Shown here piece by piece: positions 9,768-64,000 of a stretch of 64,000 bases of DNA. How positions within the stretch are numbered: position 1 is the stretch's first letter; the number at the start of each line of letters is the position of its first letter. Source of the DNA: Flaccisagitta enflata (lineage: Eukaryota; Chaetognatha; Sagittoidea; Aphragmophora); NCBI GenBank assembly GCA_965153355.1, contig OZ231127.1, forward strand, positions 100,068,001-100,132,000. Direction: 5' to 3'. The position numbers were made by a program, and so were the translations under genes. The notes below the pieces were generated by a model. It saw nothing but the letters and a program-made list of their open reading frames with translations, was not told the DNA's origin and did no database searches.

Positions 9768-9946
9768 TAATATAATATAATATAAGATATAGCAACCAAC
9801 ACAGACCCCAAAGAGTCCAAACAAATGGTTGCTATTAGTACAAAAACCTTAAACGTAAGATAGTGTTTGATTTCTTCACGTATTCACAAGTTGATAGATT
9901 TTAGGTTGTTTTTAGATCCTAATAGTCCCAAAACAATTCCAATAAT

Positions 9947-10380
9947 ATGATATTGTCATTGTTGTTGTCATTGTTGTTGTCATTGTTGTTGTTGTTGATA
10001 TCGCCTATTTTGTTGCTGTTGTTGTCATTGTCATTGTCATTATTGATAAAGTTCCAATATCATCGGTGTTTTTGGTGTCGCCGTTGCTCTTTCCATATGT
10101 TTCGCCGTAATTGTCGCCAAAGCGGTCCCCATAGCTGTCGCCGCAGCTGTCGCCGCAGCTGTCGCCGCAGCTGTCGCCGCAGCTGTCGCCATCATTGACG
10201 CAGTCGTTGACACTGTCATTGATCGGTGATTGTCGATGCTACTGTTTGTTGTTGTTGTTATTGTTATTGTTGTTGTGGTTGTTGTTGCCGCTGTTGCTGT
10301 TGTGGTTGTTGTTGATGTCCTTGTTGTGGCTGTTGCTGTTCCTGATGTCTTCAGCACTGCCCAGCTCAATCGCAATTGAA
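9947..10380. repeat. Trinucleotide-rich (TTG/CTG) tract
   Basis: Degenerate TTG, ATTG and a clean 12-bp GCTGTCGCCGCA repeat near 10135-10185. The Ala/Thr-rich - strand frame over it is a product of the repeat. Confidence 0.75.
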
Positions 10381-10801
10381 TCCATCTGTAAAAGAAAGAA
10401 GACAGCGGCAGACAAACCCCAGCAGAAACTTGTCTATCGGCGTTTGGTTCATCCCTATAGAAACAGTGAAGGATAGAAACATACCGGCAACGGCCTGAAA
10501 GAAACAGGCCGTTAATGTTGAATTGCCCGATGGTTTCAAGGTTAAAATTCCTTTGGTAGAAATGTTCATGCTGCCGGCACTGCACTGAGGGATGTTTCTT
10601 TGGATTGGTGTTGTAATTGTTGTTTTTGTTGTTTGCTTCTTTTACACATGCACTATAAGATGGCTTTTTCCATTGTTGTGTCATTGTCTTTTCCATCAGT
10701 GATGATTTCATTGTTGAAAATGTTGATTTGTCGAAAAAAATGTCATTGTCATTTCTGTTATTGTTGTTGTTGTTGAAGAATAAGGGCCACTTTGGTTGTG
10801 A

Positions 10802-11176
10802 TTAAAGATGCCGAAAAGCCACAGCTCTCGATCCACGTCCACCAACAACTTTCCAAATTTTTGTAAGCTTTTCCTCTGGAGATAGGCCTTCATTCCTTTT
10901 GACAGCTTCTTGTCGGAGAAGAAGCTCATTTGTTTTCTCTTCAGCACACTGCATTTTGGTCAAATCATGGGTGATGCTCACTCCTTTCCATTTTTTGTTG
11001 CCTTTAAGCATTTTTGCTTTGGCTAAGATATCACTTTTGATAATGGCATTTGGCAGTTTGATGACAAGTGGTCGGTAATTTTGACTGTTGTACTTGCCAA
11101 CTCTGAAGCATTGATATTCATCACTTGTGATAACAGTTCCAAGATCATGAGTTTTATGTAGGATGAATTGTTGCAC
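10802..11176 (-). pseudogene. LINE ORF1-like protein, 5'-truncated
   Basis: About 124 residues. Visible features: FRVGKYNSQNYRPLVIKL, then AKAKMLKGNKKWKGVSI and THDLTKMQ, followed by a charged helix with LLLRQEAVKRNEGLSPEEK. This order (R-x-G-K/R, RP-hydrophobic-V-K, LKG, DLT) is the RNA-binding middle and C-terminal region of ORF1 proteins of L1/CR1/L2-type elements. The N-terminal coiled coil is missing. It aligns throughout with the second copy at 11890-12489 (RPIVIKL, ARNLKG, HDLTKMEYQEEQ), though the two are clearly diverged. Confidence 0.65.
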
Positions 11177-11177
11177 A

Positions 11178-11262
11178 TGTCACACGACCCATTTTTCTCC
11201 AAATATGTGTCACATACCCAGTTTTCTCCAAATGTGTGTCATACAACCCAGTGTTTGCGGAA
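11178..11262 (+). repeat. Remainder of the 30-bp minisatellite
   Basis: About three units identical in type to 9347-9767; continuation of that array past the retroelement. Confidence 0.85.
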
Positions 11263-11756
11263 AAGAAACCTGTTTCATATCTCATCTAAAAATATCGCAC
11301 GGTGATTTCTTTTCCTCATTGTTTCTGTCAAAAAAAAAAGAAAAACAGATAGCATTTGTCCGTCCATCCACCAAAGTTTATACCAAACTTTTTTCAGCGT
11401 AATTTTGCATGGGGGACTTAAAATGTCGTTTCCTCAAGCCTACTTACGGTGAAAACGAAAAACAAAAATTATTTGCTTACTTGTAATTTTGCTGGTACTG
11501 TCTTCTGCATTCACCATATTATTCGGATGTTTTATCTGGATATCAGTATCCGGATATTCTACATAGTGAATTTACAAAATTTACTAAATGAAATATCCGG
11601 ATATCAATATTCAAATAAAATAATCCGAATAAGCTGATTAATGCAGACTCACCTTAAGTGATTTATTTCATATTTCTGGTCTTCCTTGACAATAATCTAC
11701 GCAGATACTCATGAAATCTCGATAGTTATGGTCCTTAATTAAGTAATATACTCTAT
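11263..11756. other. No gene; short ATATCCGGATAT palindromes
   Basis: Between about 11520 and 11640 the words ATATCCGGATA, GGATATCAGTATCCGGAT and TATCCGGATATC recur. The rest is unremarkable AT-rich DNA. Confidence 0.45.
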
Positions 11757-12600
11757 ATTTAATATAATATAATATAATATAAAGTATAGCTACCACAGGA
11801 AGCAACCTTTTAACGAGTTGCACATCGAGATGAAAGCTGTACAAAACAATTACAAATTACGCGGCAAAGATAATTTACTAGTCATTGGATCATAAAACTG
11901 AAAAAAGCAAAGCGTTTAAACCAATTAACACCATGAAAAAAAATCTATAATCAAAAACACGCGATGCGACGACATCCTCGGCCTCCAAAGTTTTCCAATT
12001 TTTTTGCCTTTTTTCTTCAACTGACAAATTTTGATTCATTTCTTTAACTTTTTCACGTAATATTGATTCTTGAATTTGTTCCTCTTGGTACTCCATTTTG
12101 GTCAAATCGTGAGCAATGGTGACTCCAATCCACGATTCCATGCCTTTCAGATTCCTGGCATTCATCAGAATTTCCTCCTTTTTGTTGGCATGTGCAAGTT
12201 TGATGACAATTGGTCTTGGTCTTTCACTATTGAGACGTCCAACACGGAAGTGACCACGCATATCGCTGAGAGCATCAAATGGGATGTCCAGATCACTCAG
12301 AAGTGATTTGACCAATGCTTGGTCATCATCCACTTCCCGCAAACCGAAGATGATGATATTGTTTCGTTTTTGATCACTCAAGACCCACTCTGGGACGGGT
12401 TGAAGTGGAAAGCCAGAAATGATTGATTGCATTTCCAACTTTTTGGGTTGTCTCTCAGCTTGCAAAAGATTCAGATTCATTTTTTTCAACTTCTGCCAAT
12501 CTTTCTCCCATCTTGTCCATAGCTGAATTCAATTTCATAAACACTCAACGAGATAAATTGGTGGGAGACAACGATAGCGATTTTTTTTCAATGAAGAAAT
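11757..12600 (-). mobile_element. Second ORF1-type retroelement copy
   Basis: The 3' tail on the - strand is again a TATAT/TATTA pentanucleotide run (11757-11781) next to GTAGCTATA, like GTTGCTATA in the copy at 9768. Only about 110 bp separates the end of ORF1 from the tail, so again no ORF2 is present. The 5' limit is uncertain; coiled-coil-like codons (MDKMGERLAEVEK) continue upstream to about 12530 in another frame. Confidence 0.55.
11890..12489 (-). pseudogene. LINE ORF1-like protein
   Basis: About 190 residues of one open frame. Order: QSIISGFPLQPVPEW, RNNIIIFGLREVDDD, LLSDLDIPFDAL, GHFRVGRLNSERPRPIVIKL, MNARNLKGMESWIGV, TIAHDLTKMEYQEEQIQES, then a basic helix LREKVKEMNQNLSVEEKRQ. The NNIIIFGL...D...L...L region starts the RRM-like domain of ORF1 proteins, which bind LINE RNA and act as nucleic-acid chaperones. 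The upstream coiled coil is separated by a frameshift near 12485, so the copy is probably inactive, though the RRM and C-terminal domains are intact. Confidence 0.7.
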
Positions 12601-12900
12601 AGAATCAGGCCCATTTCTGCTGGACATTCTTCACAGTTCTTAACCCTTCCCGTTGAGTTGTAGTATTGAAAATTCGTAGACACGTGGAGAACATTAAGAT
12701 GGAATTTTGAGGATATTTTCAGCTTATCACATAAACGTTGTGGTTAGTTTTTAAACCATTTTGTTTCAAAATCGCGGAGGTCAAAGAAAGATCGTGTTTC
12801 TTTGCCACGTCGCTTCCTTTCTTTCTTGTCGCATTTTTACTCAGATACCTATGAAAACTAAATTGTGTAGCTTTCTAGTTTTTTTGGAGGTCCTTTTAAC
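12601..12900. other. No recognised feature
   Basis: Unique-looking sequence between the retroelement and a CTCTCGCG repeat. Confidence 0.4.
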
Positions 12901-13030
12901 TCTCTTGCACGCTCTCTCGCTCTCGCGCTCTTGCGCTCTTACGCTCTCGCGCTTTCACTCTCTCGCGAGACTCGCTCTCTCGTGCTCTCGCGCTCTCTCG
13001 CGCTCACTCATTCGCGCTCCCGCGCACTCG
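12901..13030. repeat. CTCTCGCGCTCT-type microsatellite
   Basis: Degenerate CTCTCGCGCTCTTGCG units with CpG interruptions. Confidence 0.85.
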
Positions 13031-13103
13031 ATCGCTAAAGTTTGCTAAAATTTACTAAAATTAGAAAAAAGAACAAAATTATTGGCATTCTGATGAGAAG
13101 TAA

Positions 13104-13430
13104 CAACAGATCGCCCAAGGGCAATGTTTGGTCAGCGATACCCGTTGCCCTGCTTTGCATGGTTGTAAATCGGAATGAGAGGAAGCAGGGCAGACTTTTG
13201 TTCGTCCGTTTGTTCGTCCGTCCGTTCATAAGTCCCCTCCAGGCCCTCTCAGGCCTGAAATCTGCCCTCTCAGGCCTGAAATCTGCCCTCTCAGGCTTGA
13301 AGTCTGCCCTCTCAGGCCTTGAATCTGCGGGGGAGATTTAAGGCCTGGGTGGACAGGTTTCAGGTCTGAGAAGGCAGATTTCAAGCCTGAGAGGGCAGAT
13401 TCAAGGCCTGAGAGTAGAGTTTACCTATAC
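13104..13430 (-). mobile_element. Family A element, short copy
   Basis: Begins with the tail end (GATCGCCCAAGGGCAATG, GCGATACCCGTTGCCCTGC). It lacks the GGCCCC terminal block, has the GTTCGTCC block and about six units of CAGGCCTGAAATCTGCCCT, half of them inverted. Confidence 0.7.
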
Positions 13431-13655
13431 GCTTTTTTATACGCCACCTTTACCGGAAGTGGCCGATGAGACGCAAAAACGTATTTGGCGCCAAAATGAG
13501 TTTCCCATTGGCGTTTTTCAGGTTTTTTACTTGGCAATGAAGGAGAAGTAAGATTTAGGGAATTCATAGTGGATTATCTATGATTATTTTATAAAAATTT
13601 CAAAAAATCTTTTTGCTAGCATCAAAAGAATTTTTTCATTTCTTATTACTATTTA
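13431..13655. other. No recognised feature
   Basis: Short unique spacer. Confidence 0.4.
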
Positions 13656-13659
13656 TCTT

Positions 13660-13950
13660 TTGTTATTTTCATCAGTTTTCATATTTCATGATTCACTTTT
13701 CATTTTTTACTTTTCACTTTTGATTTTTGACTTTTCACTTTTCACTTTTCACTTTTCACTTTTCACTTTTCACTTTTCACTTTTCACTTTTCACTTTTCA
13801 CTTTTCACTTTTTACTTTTTATTTTTTATTCTTTACTTTTCACTTTTCACTTTATGCCACACTTTACACTTTACACTTTTCATTTTTTTTTATTTTCACT
13901 TTTCATTTTTGACTTTAGATTCTTATTTTTTTTTTCAATTCTTATAATTC
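13660..13950. repeat. TTTTCACTTT minisatellite
   Basis: About 20 units of a 10-bp TTTTCACTTT repeat, degenerating to the right. The F/S/L-rich open frames are by-products. Confidence 0.9.
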
Positions 13951-14253
13951 ATTCATTTCTTTTTACTAGTTATTTTTTCTTTTCTATATACAATACTTTT
14001 AATAATTCTGTGTCACTTTTTTCATCTTTTTCATTCATATCTAATGTTTTTTACTCATATTTTGTTAATCAAATTCTTTGTAATTATCTCATTTATTATA
14101 TTTCATAGTTATATTTATTTCACCAGTTGATTTGTTTTGATAAAACAGAAAATAAAGTGAAATAAATGATCGATGATTCTCCCTTATGTTTATATCAAGA
14201 TTGTATCATTCAAAAGTCCAGAATCAAGTTCTTCTTGTCTATGTCTGTTTGTG
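13951..14253. other. AT-rich spacer
   Basis: Nothing nameable; T-rich on the + strand. Confidence 0.4.
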
Positions 14254-14641
<388 letters not shown>

Positions 14642-15005
14642 CTCTCTCTGTCTCCCTGTAACAAAACGGAGATAGCAGGTCGATGGCCATGCTCTTAATA
14701 ATCTTAATCCATAACTAGAAAATAGTAACAAAACTTCTATTTTCTTTTTTAATATGTATGGACGAAAAGCAAATGAGAACATTTGAATGAAAAAACACCA
14801 CCATGCTTTATTCAAGTATTTTCCTAAAGAGTCAACGATGCTTCACAGGCACTGGGAAACTTGTTTCATCTTGAAAAATAGTGGTAATTGTAATACTACT
14901 AAAAAAAACGTTAAAAAGCGTTTTTTAGGCAAAAAACTCCACTTATACGCAACCTACTATGCATATAATCTCAATTATACTTCCGTTATATGCCACTAGA
15001 TGATT
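14642..15005. other. No recognised feature
   Basis: No element ends or coding homology. Confidence 0.4.
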
Positions 15006-15009
15006 TTGT

Positions 15010-15205
15010 TTGAAACTCCAAACTCTACCTGAGAGGGTAGATTTCAAGCCTGAGAGGGCAGATTTCAGGACTGAGAGGGCAGATTTCAGGCCTGAGAGGG
15101 CCTGGGGGGGACTAACGAACAAACGGACGGATGAACAAACGGACGAACAAAAGACCCCCTGTGTTCTACAGGACTTCATCCCCTTCGGGGCCGCTGCCCA
15201 AAAAG
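15010..15205 (-). mobile_element. Family A element, one half
   Basis: Four units of GAGAGGGCAGATTTCAGGCC, a GAAC/GGAC block, and the terminal GGACTTCATCCCC with GGGGCCGCTGCCCAAAAA. Confidence 0.75.
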
Positions 15206-15207
15206 TC

Positions 15208-15784
15208 AAGGCCGGATACACGGGCCAAGACAGTGCGCCGGGTGTTATTAATTCTTAGACCTATCCCTAGCTCCATCAGACCTATCCCTAGCTCTATCAA
15301 ACCTATCCCGAGCTCTTTCAGGCCTTTCCCGAGCGCTATCAGACCTACCCTGAGCTCTATCAGACCTATCCCGAGCTCTATCAGACCTATCCCCACACCT
15401 ATCCGACCTATCATCAGACCTATCCGACCTATCCCCAACTCGATCAGACCTAACTGAAGCTGATTATTATAGTGCATGAACTGACAAGTATCATCAATGA
15501 TGATCGAAATGAGTTTTTAATTGATTACAAACATTTTCAGCGATTTATCCTTAGAGCGTGACCAATGGATGGATGGACGGACAGAGCCTCTTATAGAGGT
15601 GCTATGACAGGTGGAACAACATCCCTCACTATGACGCATCTGGGAAACATCCTAGCATATTTCTGAATCATTTCTAGTGATTTTTGCTACTTCTCGAGAT
15701 TTTCAACTTGAGCGTGATGTGACCGACAGACCAACCAACTGACAGACAGAGCTAGTTATAGAGGTGCTATGGCGCACCTAAAAA
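15208..15784 (-). mobile_element. Family D element, core of AGCTCTATCAGACCTATCCC
   Basis: Starts AAGGCCGGATACACGGGCC, abutting the family A end. About nine 20-bp units and a 200-bp unique part follow. There are two successive 3' segments, each with GACAGAGC and TTATAGAGGTGCTATG, the last ending GGCGCACCTAAAAA. Read on the - strand it begins TTTTTAGGTGCGCCATAGC, a hairpin of the same design as family B. Confidence 0.75.
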
Positions 15785-16030
15785 TCATTCCCGAATCCAC
15801 AATCATATCTATATTTATTGTGCCATTTGTAAACACATTTTGGCAGCAAGTTCCTATCGACACTACTTATTGAAACAATAGAAGAGAAAAAAAAAGCAAA
15901 CAAATACAAACTAAAACACGAAGAAAAAAAAACAAACAAATACAAAATCAAATCTAAACAAAAAACTTATTTTAGAGTAGTCAATCAAAAACCGCTATAA
16001 TGGTCAAAAGTCTGTTTGTGCATATGGATT
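15785..16030. other. A-rich spacer
   Basis: AAACAAACAAATACAAA-type low complexity around 15885-15960. Confidence 0.5.
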
Positions 16031-16169
16031 GACTCTTGATTACATGTATTGTAGGGATGACCCACCTGCTTTGGTCTTCCATTGCAAAGATGCCAACAAA
16101 CATATAGCCCTACTGGCTCGGAGAAATGCAGGCTCCGCTGTCCATAAGAGAAGTTCCAAACCACTGGCT

Positions 16170-16432
16170 TCCGGACATGACTTGGTGGTGCACCCGAGAA
16201 AAGCTTCAGTTGCATGGCCACATGGTCCCAGGATCAAATCCACTCCTGGGCATCATCTTTCGGGAAGAGTGAGGACAGCTGTAAGCCGCCTCAGAGGGTC
16301 CGCCCACCTCTGCGCCTGGTTCCAAGTCCTGGACCCGAGTGAAGCACGTCTCGACCTAGCACACATCTCTTGGTGTCAGCGGCATGACATCTTACGATCT
16401 TCTGTGTATCCACAGTATAATAATAATTAGAG
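16170..16432 (+). mobile_element. Possible tRNA-derived SINE
   Basis: A GGATCAAATCC word at 16213 differs from the Pol III B box GGTTCGAATCC at two sites and is flanked by CCCAG/CTGGG. The copy ends in an ATAATAATAATT tail, a common SINE 3' form. An A box cannot be defended. No second full copy is in the window, so the family status is unproven. Confidence 0.35.
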
Positions 16433-16452
16433 CCGTGAATGACACTTGATAT
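16391..16452 (+). repeat. 62-bp direct repeat, left copy
   Basis: TTACGATCTTCTGTGTATCC ... ATAATAATAATTAGAGCC ... GACACTTGATA. It is repeated with one or two changes at 17031-17092, 640 bp downstream. Confidence 0.85.
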
Positions 16453-17030
16453 TCATGGCCTCTATGTAAGTGAATGTGAGTGGAATCTGCCAATCATTTT
16501 CTGGCACTTTTTTTCCCTTGAAAAAATTTGGCCATACTGAGTTTTGAATTGCTTCAATATGTACGCGTAACTGAAAAAACCTCGCCAGGTGATTGATTTT
16601 CACACTGGCTGACACGCTGGCACCAGTCTGATTGCTAGAAAGTGAAAATATGTGTGTAATGGTCTCATTTTGTGCCAAATTTAAAATGTCTTTTTAATTC
16701 GTCAAAAAACTACACATTACTTGCTTTATGAAGGAGAGAGAGAGAGAGAGAGAGACAGACAAACAGATAGTCACAGACAGACACAGAGAGACACATACCT
16801 AAAAAACGAAAATGAAAATGCGTAGGAACGGGAACGCGACGCATCGATTCCATAACAATATTTATTCTCCTACTGGTAATGAAAAGGGTTGACTGTTTTG
16901 TCTCACGCCATTTCCCGCCAAATCGAAGACGATTTTTAAAAACAGATTTTAAATCAGCATAGCTAAATCTACAAGTCCGATAGGCGAACATGACCACACG
17001 GCTCTCTTACGTCGGTAAAATCTTTCTTTT

Positions 17031-17092
17031 ACGATCTTCTGTGTATCCACACTATAATAATAATTAGAGCCGTGAATGACACTTGATATAAA
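17031..17092 (+). repeat. 62-bp direct repeat, right copy
   Basis: Second copy of the 16391-16452 unit. The DNA between the two shows no recognisable element, so whether this is segmental duplication or the scar of an insertion is open. Confidence 0.85.
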
Positions 17093-17427
17093 AGTGAGAC
17101 TTGATGTAAAAGCTTTCTCAGCATTTATAATCTTTTTTTGATTATTGCTATTTTTATTGCTAAAAAAGCACTGTGGTCTAATTCTATGATAAATCTAGCA
17201 AAGTCCAAAGAAAATAATGATGTTTTCTTCAATTTTGTAGCAGATTTGCTAGGGTCCAGGGGCTGTAAAATTTCTGACAACGTTTTTCTCTCCCTCAATT
17301 TCTCAGAGTTGGCGCATGTGACTAGCCTACAACTTATTTCGGGATTCCTGATCAAGTTTTCAAAAATCCTGCCACCAAGTCCCCATCGGCACTTTTTTTT
17401 TGACCGGGGAGAAAGCCTAGAATTAAA
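17093..17427. other. Presumed FMO upstream region, nothing recognised
   Basis: No TATA box, CpG cluster or coding homology stands out upstream of the FMO start codon. Confidence 0.4.
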
Positions 17428-17431
17428 AACC

Positions 17432-17457
17432 AAAAAAAAAAAAAAAAAAAAAAAAAG

Positions 17458-17533
<76 letters not shown>

Positions 17534-17534
17534 A
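17432..17534. repeat. Poly(A) plus (CGAAAA)12 just before the FMO start codon
   Basis: A 25-bp A run (17432-17456) is followed by about 12 copies of the hexamer CGAAAA (17461-17533), ending four bases before the ATG. It must lie in the 5' UTR or core promoter of the FMO gene. Confidence 0.9.
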
Positions 17535-17537
17535 ACC

Positions 17538-62669
<45,132 letters not shown>

Positions 62670-62796
62670 GTGAGTACAGTTTTTGATGCCGCTTTGGCAA
62701 AGTTGTGGCTTAGGTTATGCCGCAATACTTGAGCGTAAACAATTTCGATAAGGACAGATGGATTTTGCAGAGACTCGAGTAGAAACACAGATATTT

Positions 62797-62799
62797 GCT

Positions 62800-62853
<54 letters not shown>
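62797..62853. repeat. (GATA)n microsatellite
   Basis: About 14 clean GATA units. Confidence 0.97.
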
Positions 62854-62854
<1 letters not shown>

Positions 62855-62873
62855 ATGAATAATAGAGGAATTA

Positions 62874-63485
62874 CTGGGTCATCCACCTGAGTTGTCTGAT
62901 TCTATTAAGCTTTTACACTTTGATGCTAAGAGATATAGATTTGAAATTGATCAAGTCTTAAAGAGTATAGATTGACATTTTTTGTATCAAAATTTTAGCT
63001 ATATTAGTCTAGTAGTTTGTCTTTTACACAAATTTGAAGTGCCACAAGTATTTTCCCATCTTACAGATTTTCCATTAGAAATTAAGAATTCTGGTTGCCT
63101 TTATTTTTGATTCTTTTTAATTATTCATACCATAGAGACAAGATTGATCTCAAATGAGAAATAAACTGACAAAATTATTAAACTACTTCAAAATCGTCAC
63201 TGATTGAAACCTTTTTTTGGATTGATGGCTTATATAATTTAAAAAAAATTGTGATGTTAACTTGCACAGTTCTTGGAATTTATTGAAAAATCTGCTTAGT
63301 TCTGAAATAAAAGCTTTTACTTCAAATTCATGTTGAAGACAAAATACTTGACCAAAATGGACACAATTTTGAAACCAAAAATGTCAATATGTACTGTTCA
63401 AGATGAGATTAATTTCAAATATATGACTTTCAGCAGCTTAAAGTAAAAGCTTAACGGAATCCGACAACTCAGCTGGATGACCCGG
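62874..63485. mobile_element. 612-bp MITE (family M2), complete
   Basis: Ends CTGGGTCATCCACCTGAGTT and AACTCAGCTGGATGACCCGG, TA on both sides, with inverted similarity continuing for most of the length (TTAAGCTTTTAC, ATTGACATTTTTTG, CTAGTAGTTTGTCTTT). It gives the full form of the partial copy at 22508-22989. Confidence 0.88.
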
Positions 63486-63496
63486 TAACAATTAAA

Positions 63497-63693
63497 AGGC
63501 CGGATACACGGCTACCGAAGTCACGTGCGGGTGGGCAGGGGCCATATTTGAGGTCACCATACCATTTGGGCAGGAGAGTGAGGTCCGAAAATAAAATTCA
63601 TTAAAAAAGTAAAATGTGACCAACCAACCGACAGACAGATTGACCAACCAACCGACAAAGTGGGGTGTAGAGTCGCGTAGCGTGCGACTAAAA
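63497..63693 (-). mobile_element. Family B element, complete
   Basis: On the - strand: TTTTTAGTCGCACGCTACGC, CTCTACACCCCACTTTGTCG, GTTGGTC block, CACATTTTACTTTTTTAATG, CCCCTGCCCACCCGCACGTG, GCCGTGTATCCGGCCTT. Confidence 0.92.
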
Positions 63694-64000
63694 AGATTTC
63701 TTAACTAAGTGGAAAACAATACTTGGTCTAATGTTTAAGCCAGTTCATGCGTCATGCAAAAATGATGTCTTTTCAATACTGCGATGCGCTTATGTGGCAT
63801 AGTAGATGAAGAGAATACTTATAGCTAATTTGCATAATGCTGCATAGAAGTTCTTTTGTGGATTGGTTAAGTTCAAAACATTTGACAGGAGTTGTGCAGT
63901 CAAAGATGTCTCTAATTCTAAAGACAGATGTTGTTTGAGCTGTTTGAGTTAGAAAATTGAAAAATACAGGATGGTTGGGGAAAAACCCTTTTTCAAATGC
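63694..64000. other. No recognised feature
   Basis: Possible start of a further TIR element at TACAGGATGGTTGGGG (63965), cut by the window edge. Confidence 0.3.

Larger units (their letters stand above)
9768..11177 (-). mobile_element. ORF1-only non-LTR retroelement inserted in the minisatellite
   Basis: The insert is bounded by TGTCACA at 9761-9767 and again at 11178-11184, a plausible 7-bp target duplication. The 3' end on the - strand is a pentanucleotide tail made of TATAT/TATTA units (9768-9786). The 5' part encodes an ORF1-type protein (10802-11176), but no reverse transcriptase or endonuclease lies between it and the tail, only trinucleotide-rich DNA. A simple 5' truncation cannot leave ORF1 without ORF2, so this looks like an internally deleted, ORF1-only element comparable in layout to mammalian HAL1. 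Confidence 0.6.

Noticed and set aside
9264-9780. 168-residue Cys/Val-rich frame (CVTKPSFLQM repeats)
   Set aside because: A 30-bp minisatellite keeps three frames open at once; not a repeat protein gene.
10040-10711. 223-residue Thr/Ala-rich frame on the - strand
   Set aside because: The C-terminal half is trinucleotide repeat, and the N-terminal half does not match ORF2 or any family I know.
16710-16997. 95-residue - strand frame with FKNRLRFGGKWRETK
   Set aside because: Ends in a GA microsatellite; no recognisable domain.

Overview
The window is animal nuclear DNA, very probably from a non-vertebrate metazoan. It has long introns with GT donors, a flavin-containing monooxygenase (FMO) gene split over many kilobases, polyketide-synthase exons, non-LTR retrotransposon pieces, and a very high load of microsatellites and short non-autonomous transposons. 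Elements with tetranucleotide GTCC/GTCG cores resemble bivalve pearl and dipteran mini-me elements, which hints at a mollusc or related invertebrate. I cannot fix the taxon from sequence alone.

The one gene that can be followed is an FMO on the + strand. Exon 1 (17538-17760) carries the start codon and the FAD-binding GAGVSG motif. A 32.8-kb first intron full of repeats follows. Exons 2 and 3 lie at 50.6-51.4 kb, then a 9.7-kb intron, then exons 4-7 at 61.2-62.7 kb. The last exon or exons lie beyond the right edge. The 5' edge of exon 3 is abnormal: a CT microsatellite occupies the place where the AG acceptor and about ten codons should be.

Other coding material is fragmentary: two phase-compatible ketosynthase exons of a type I polyketide synthase on the - strand (2.77-3.23 kb) with decayed partial duplicates; two ORF1-type retroelement proteins on the - strand (9.8-12.5 kb); two LINE 3' ends (2.3 and 56.9 kb); a Tc1-like transposase relic (7.4-8.5 kb); and a frameshifted two-exon remnant on the - strand (28.0-29.0 kb).

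Most of the rest is mobile DNA. (i) Helentron/pearl-like families, called A, B, C and D here, have hairpin termini, a GTCC/GTTC-type tetranucleotide block and a tandem-repeat core that differs from copy to copy. (ii) Several TA-flanked terminal-inverted-repeat MITEs are present. (iii) There is one hAT-type element with an exact 8-bp target duplication and a matching empty-site paralogue in the same window. (iv) Several foldback hairpins occur. (v) Minisatellites and microsatellites abound. Nested insertions give a relative chronology at several loci.
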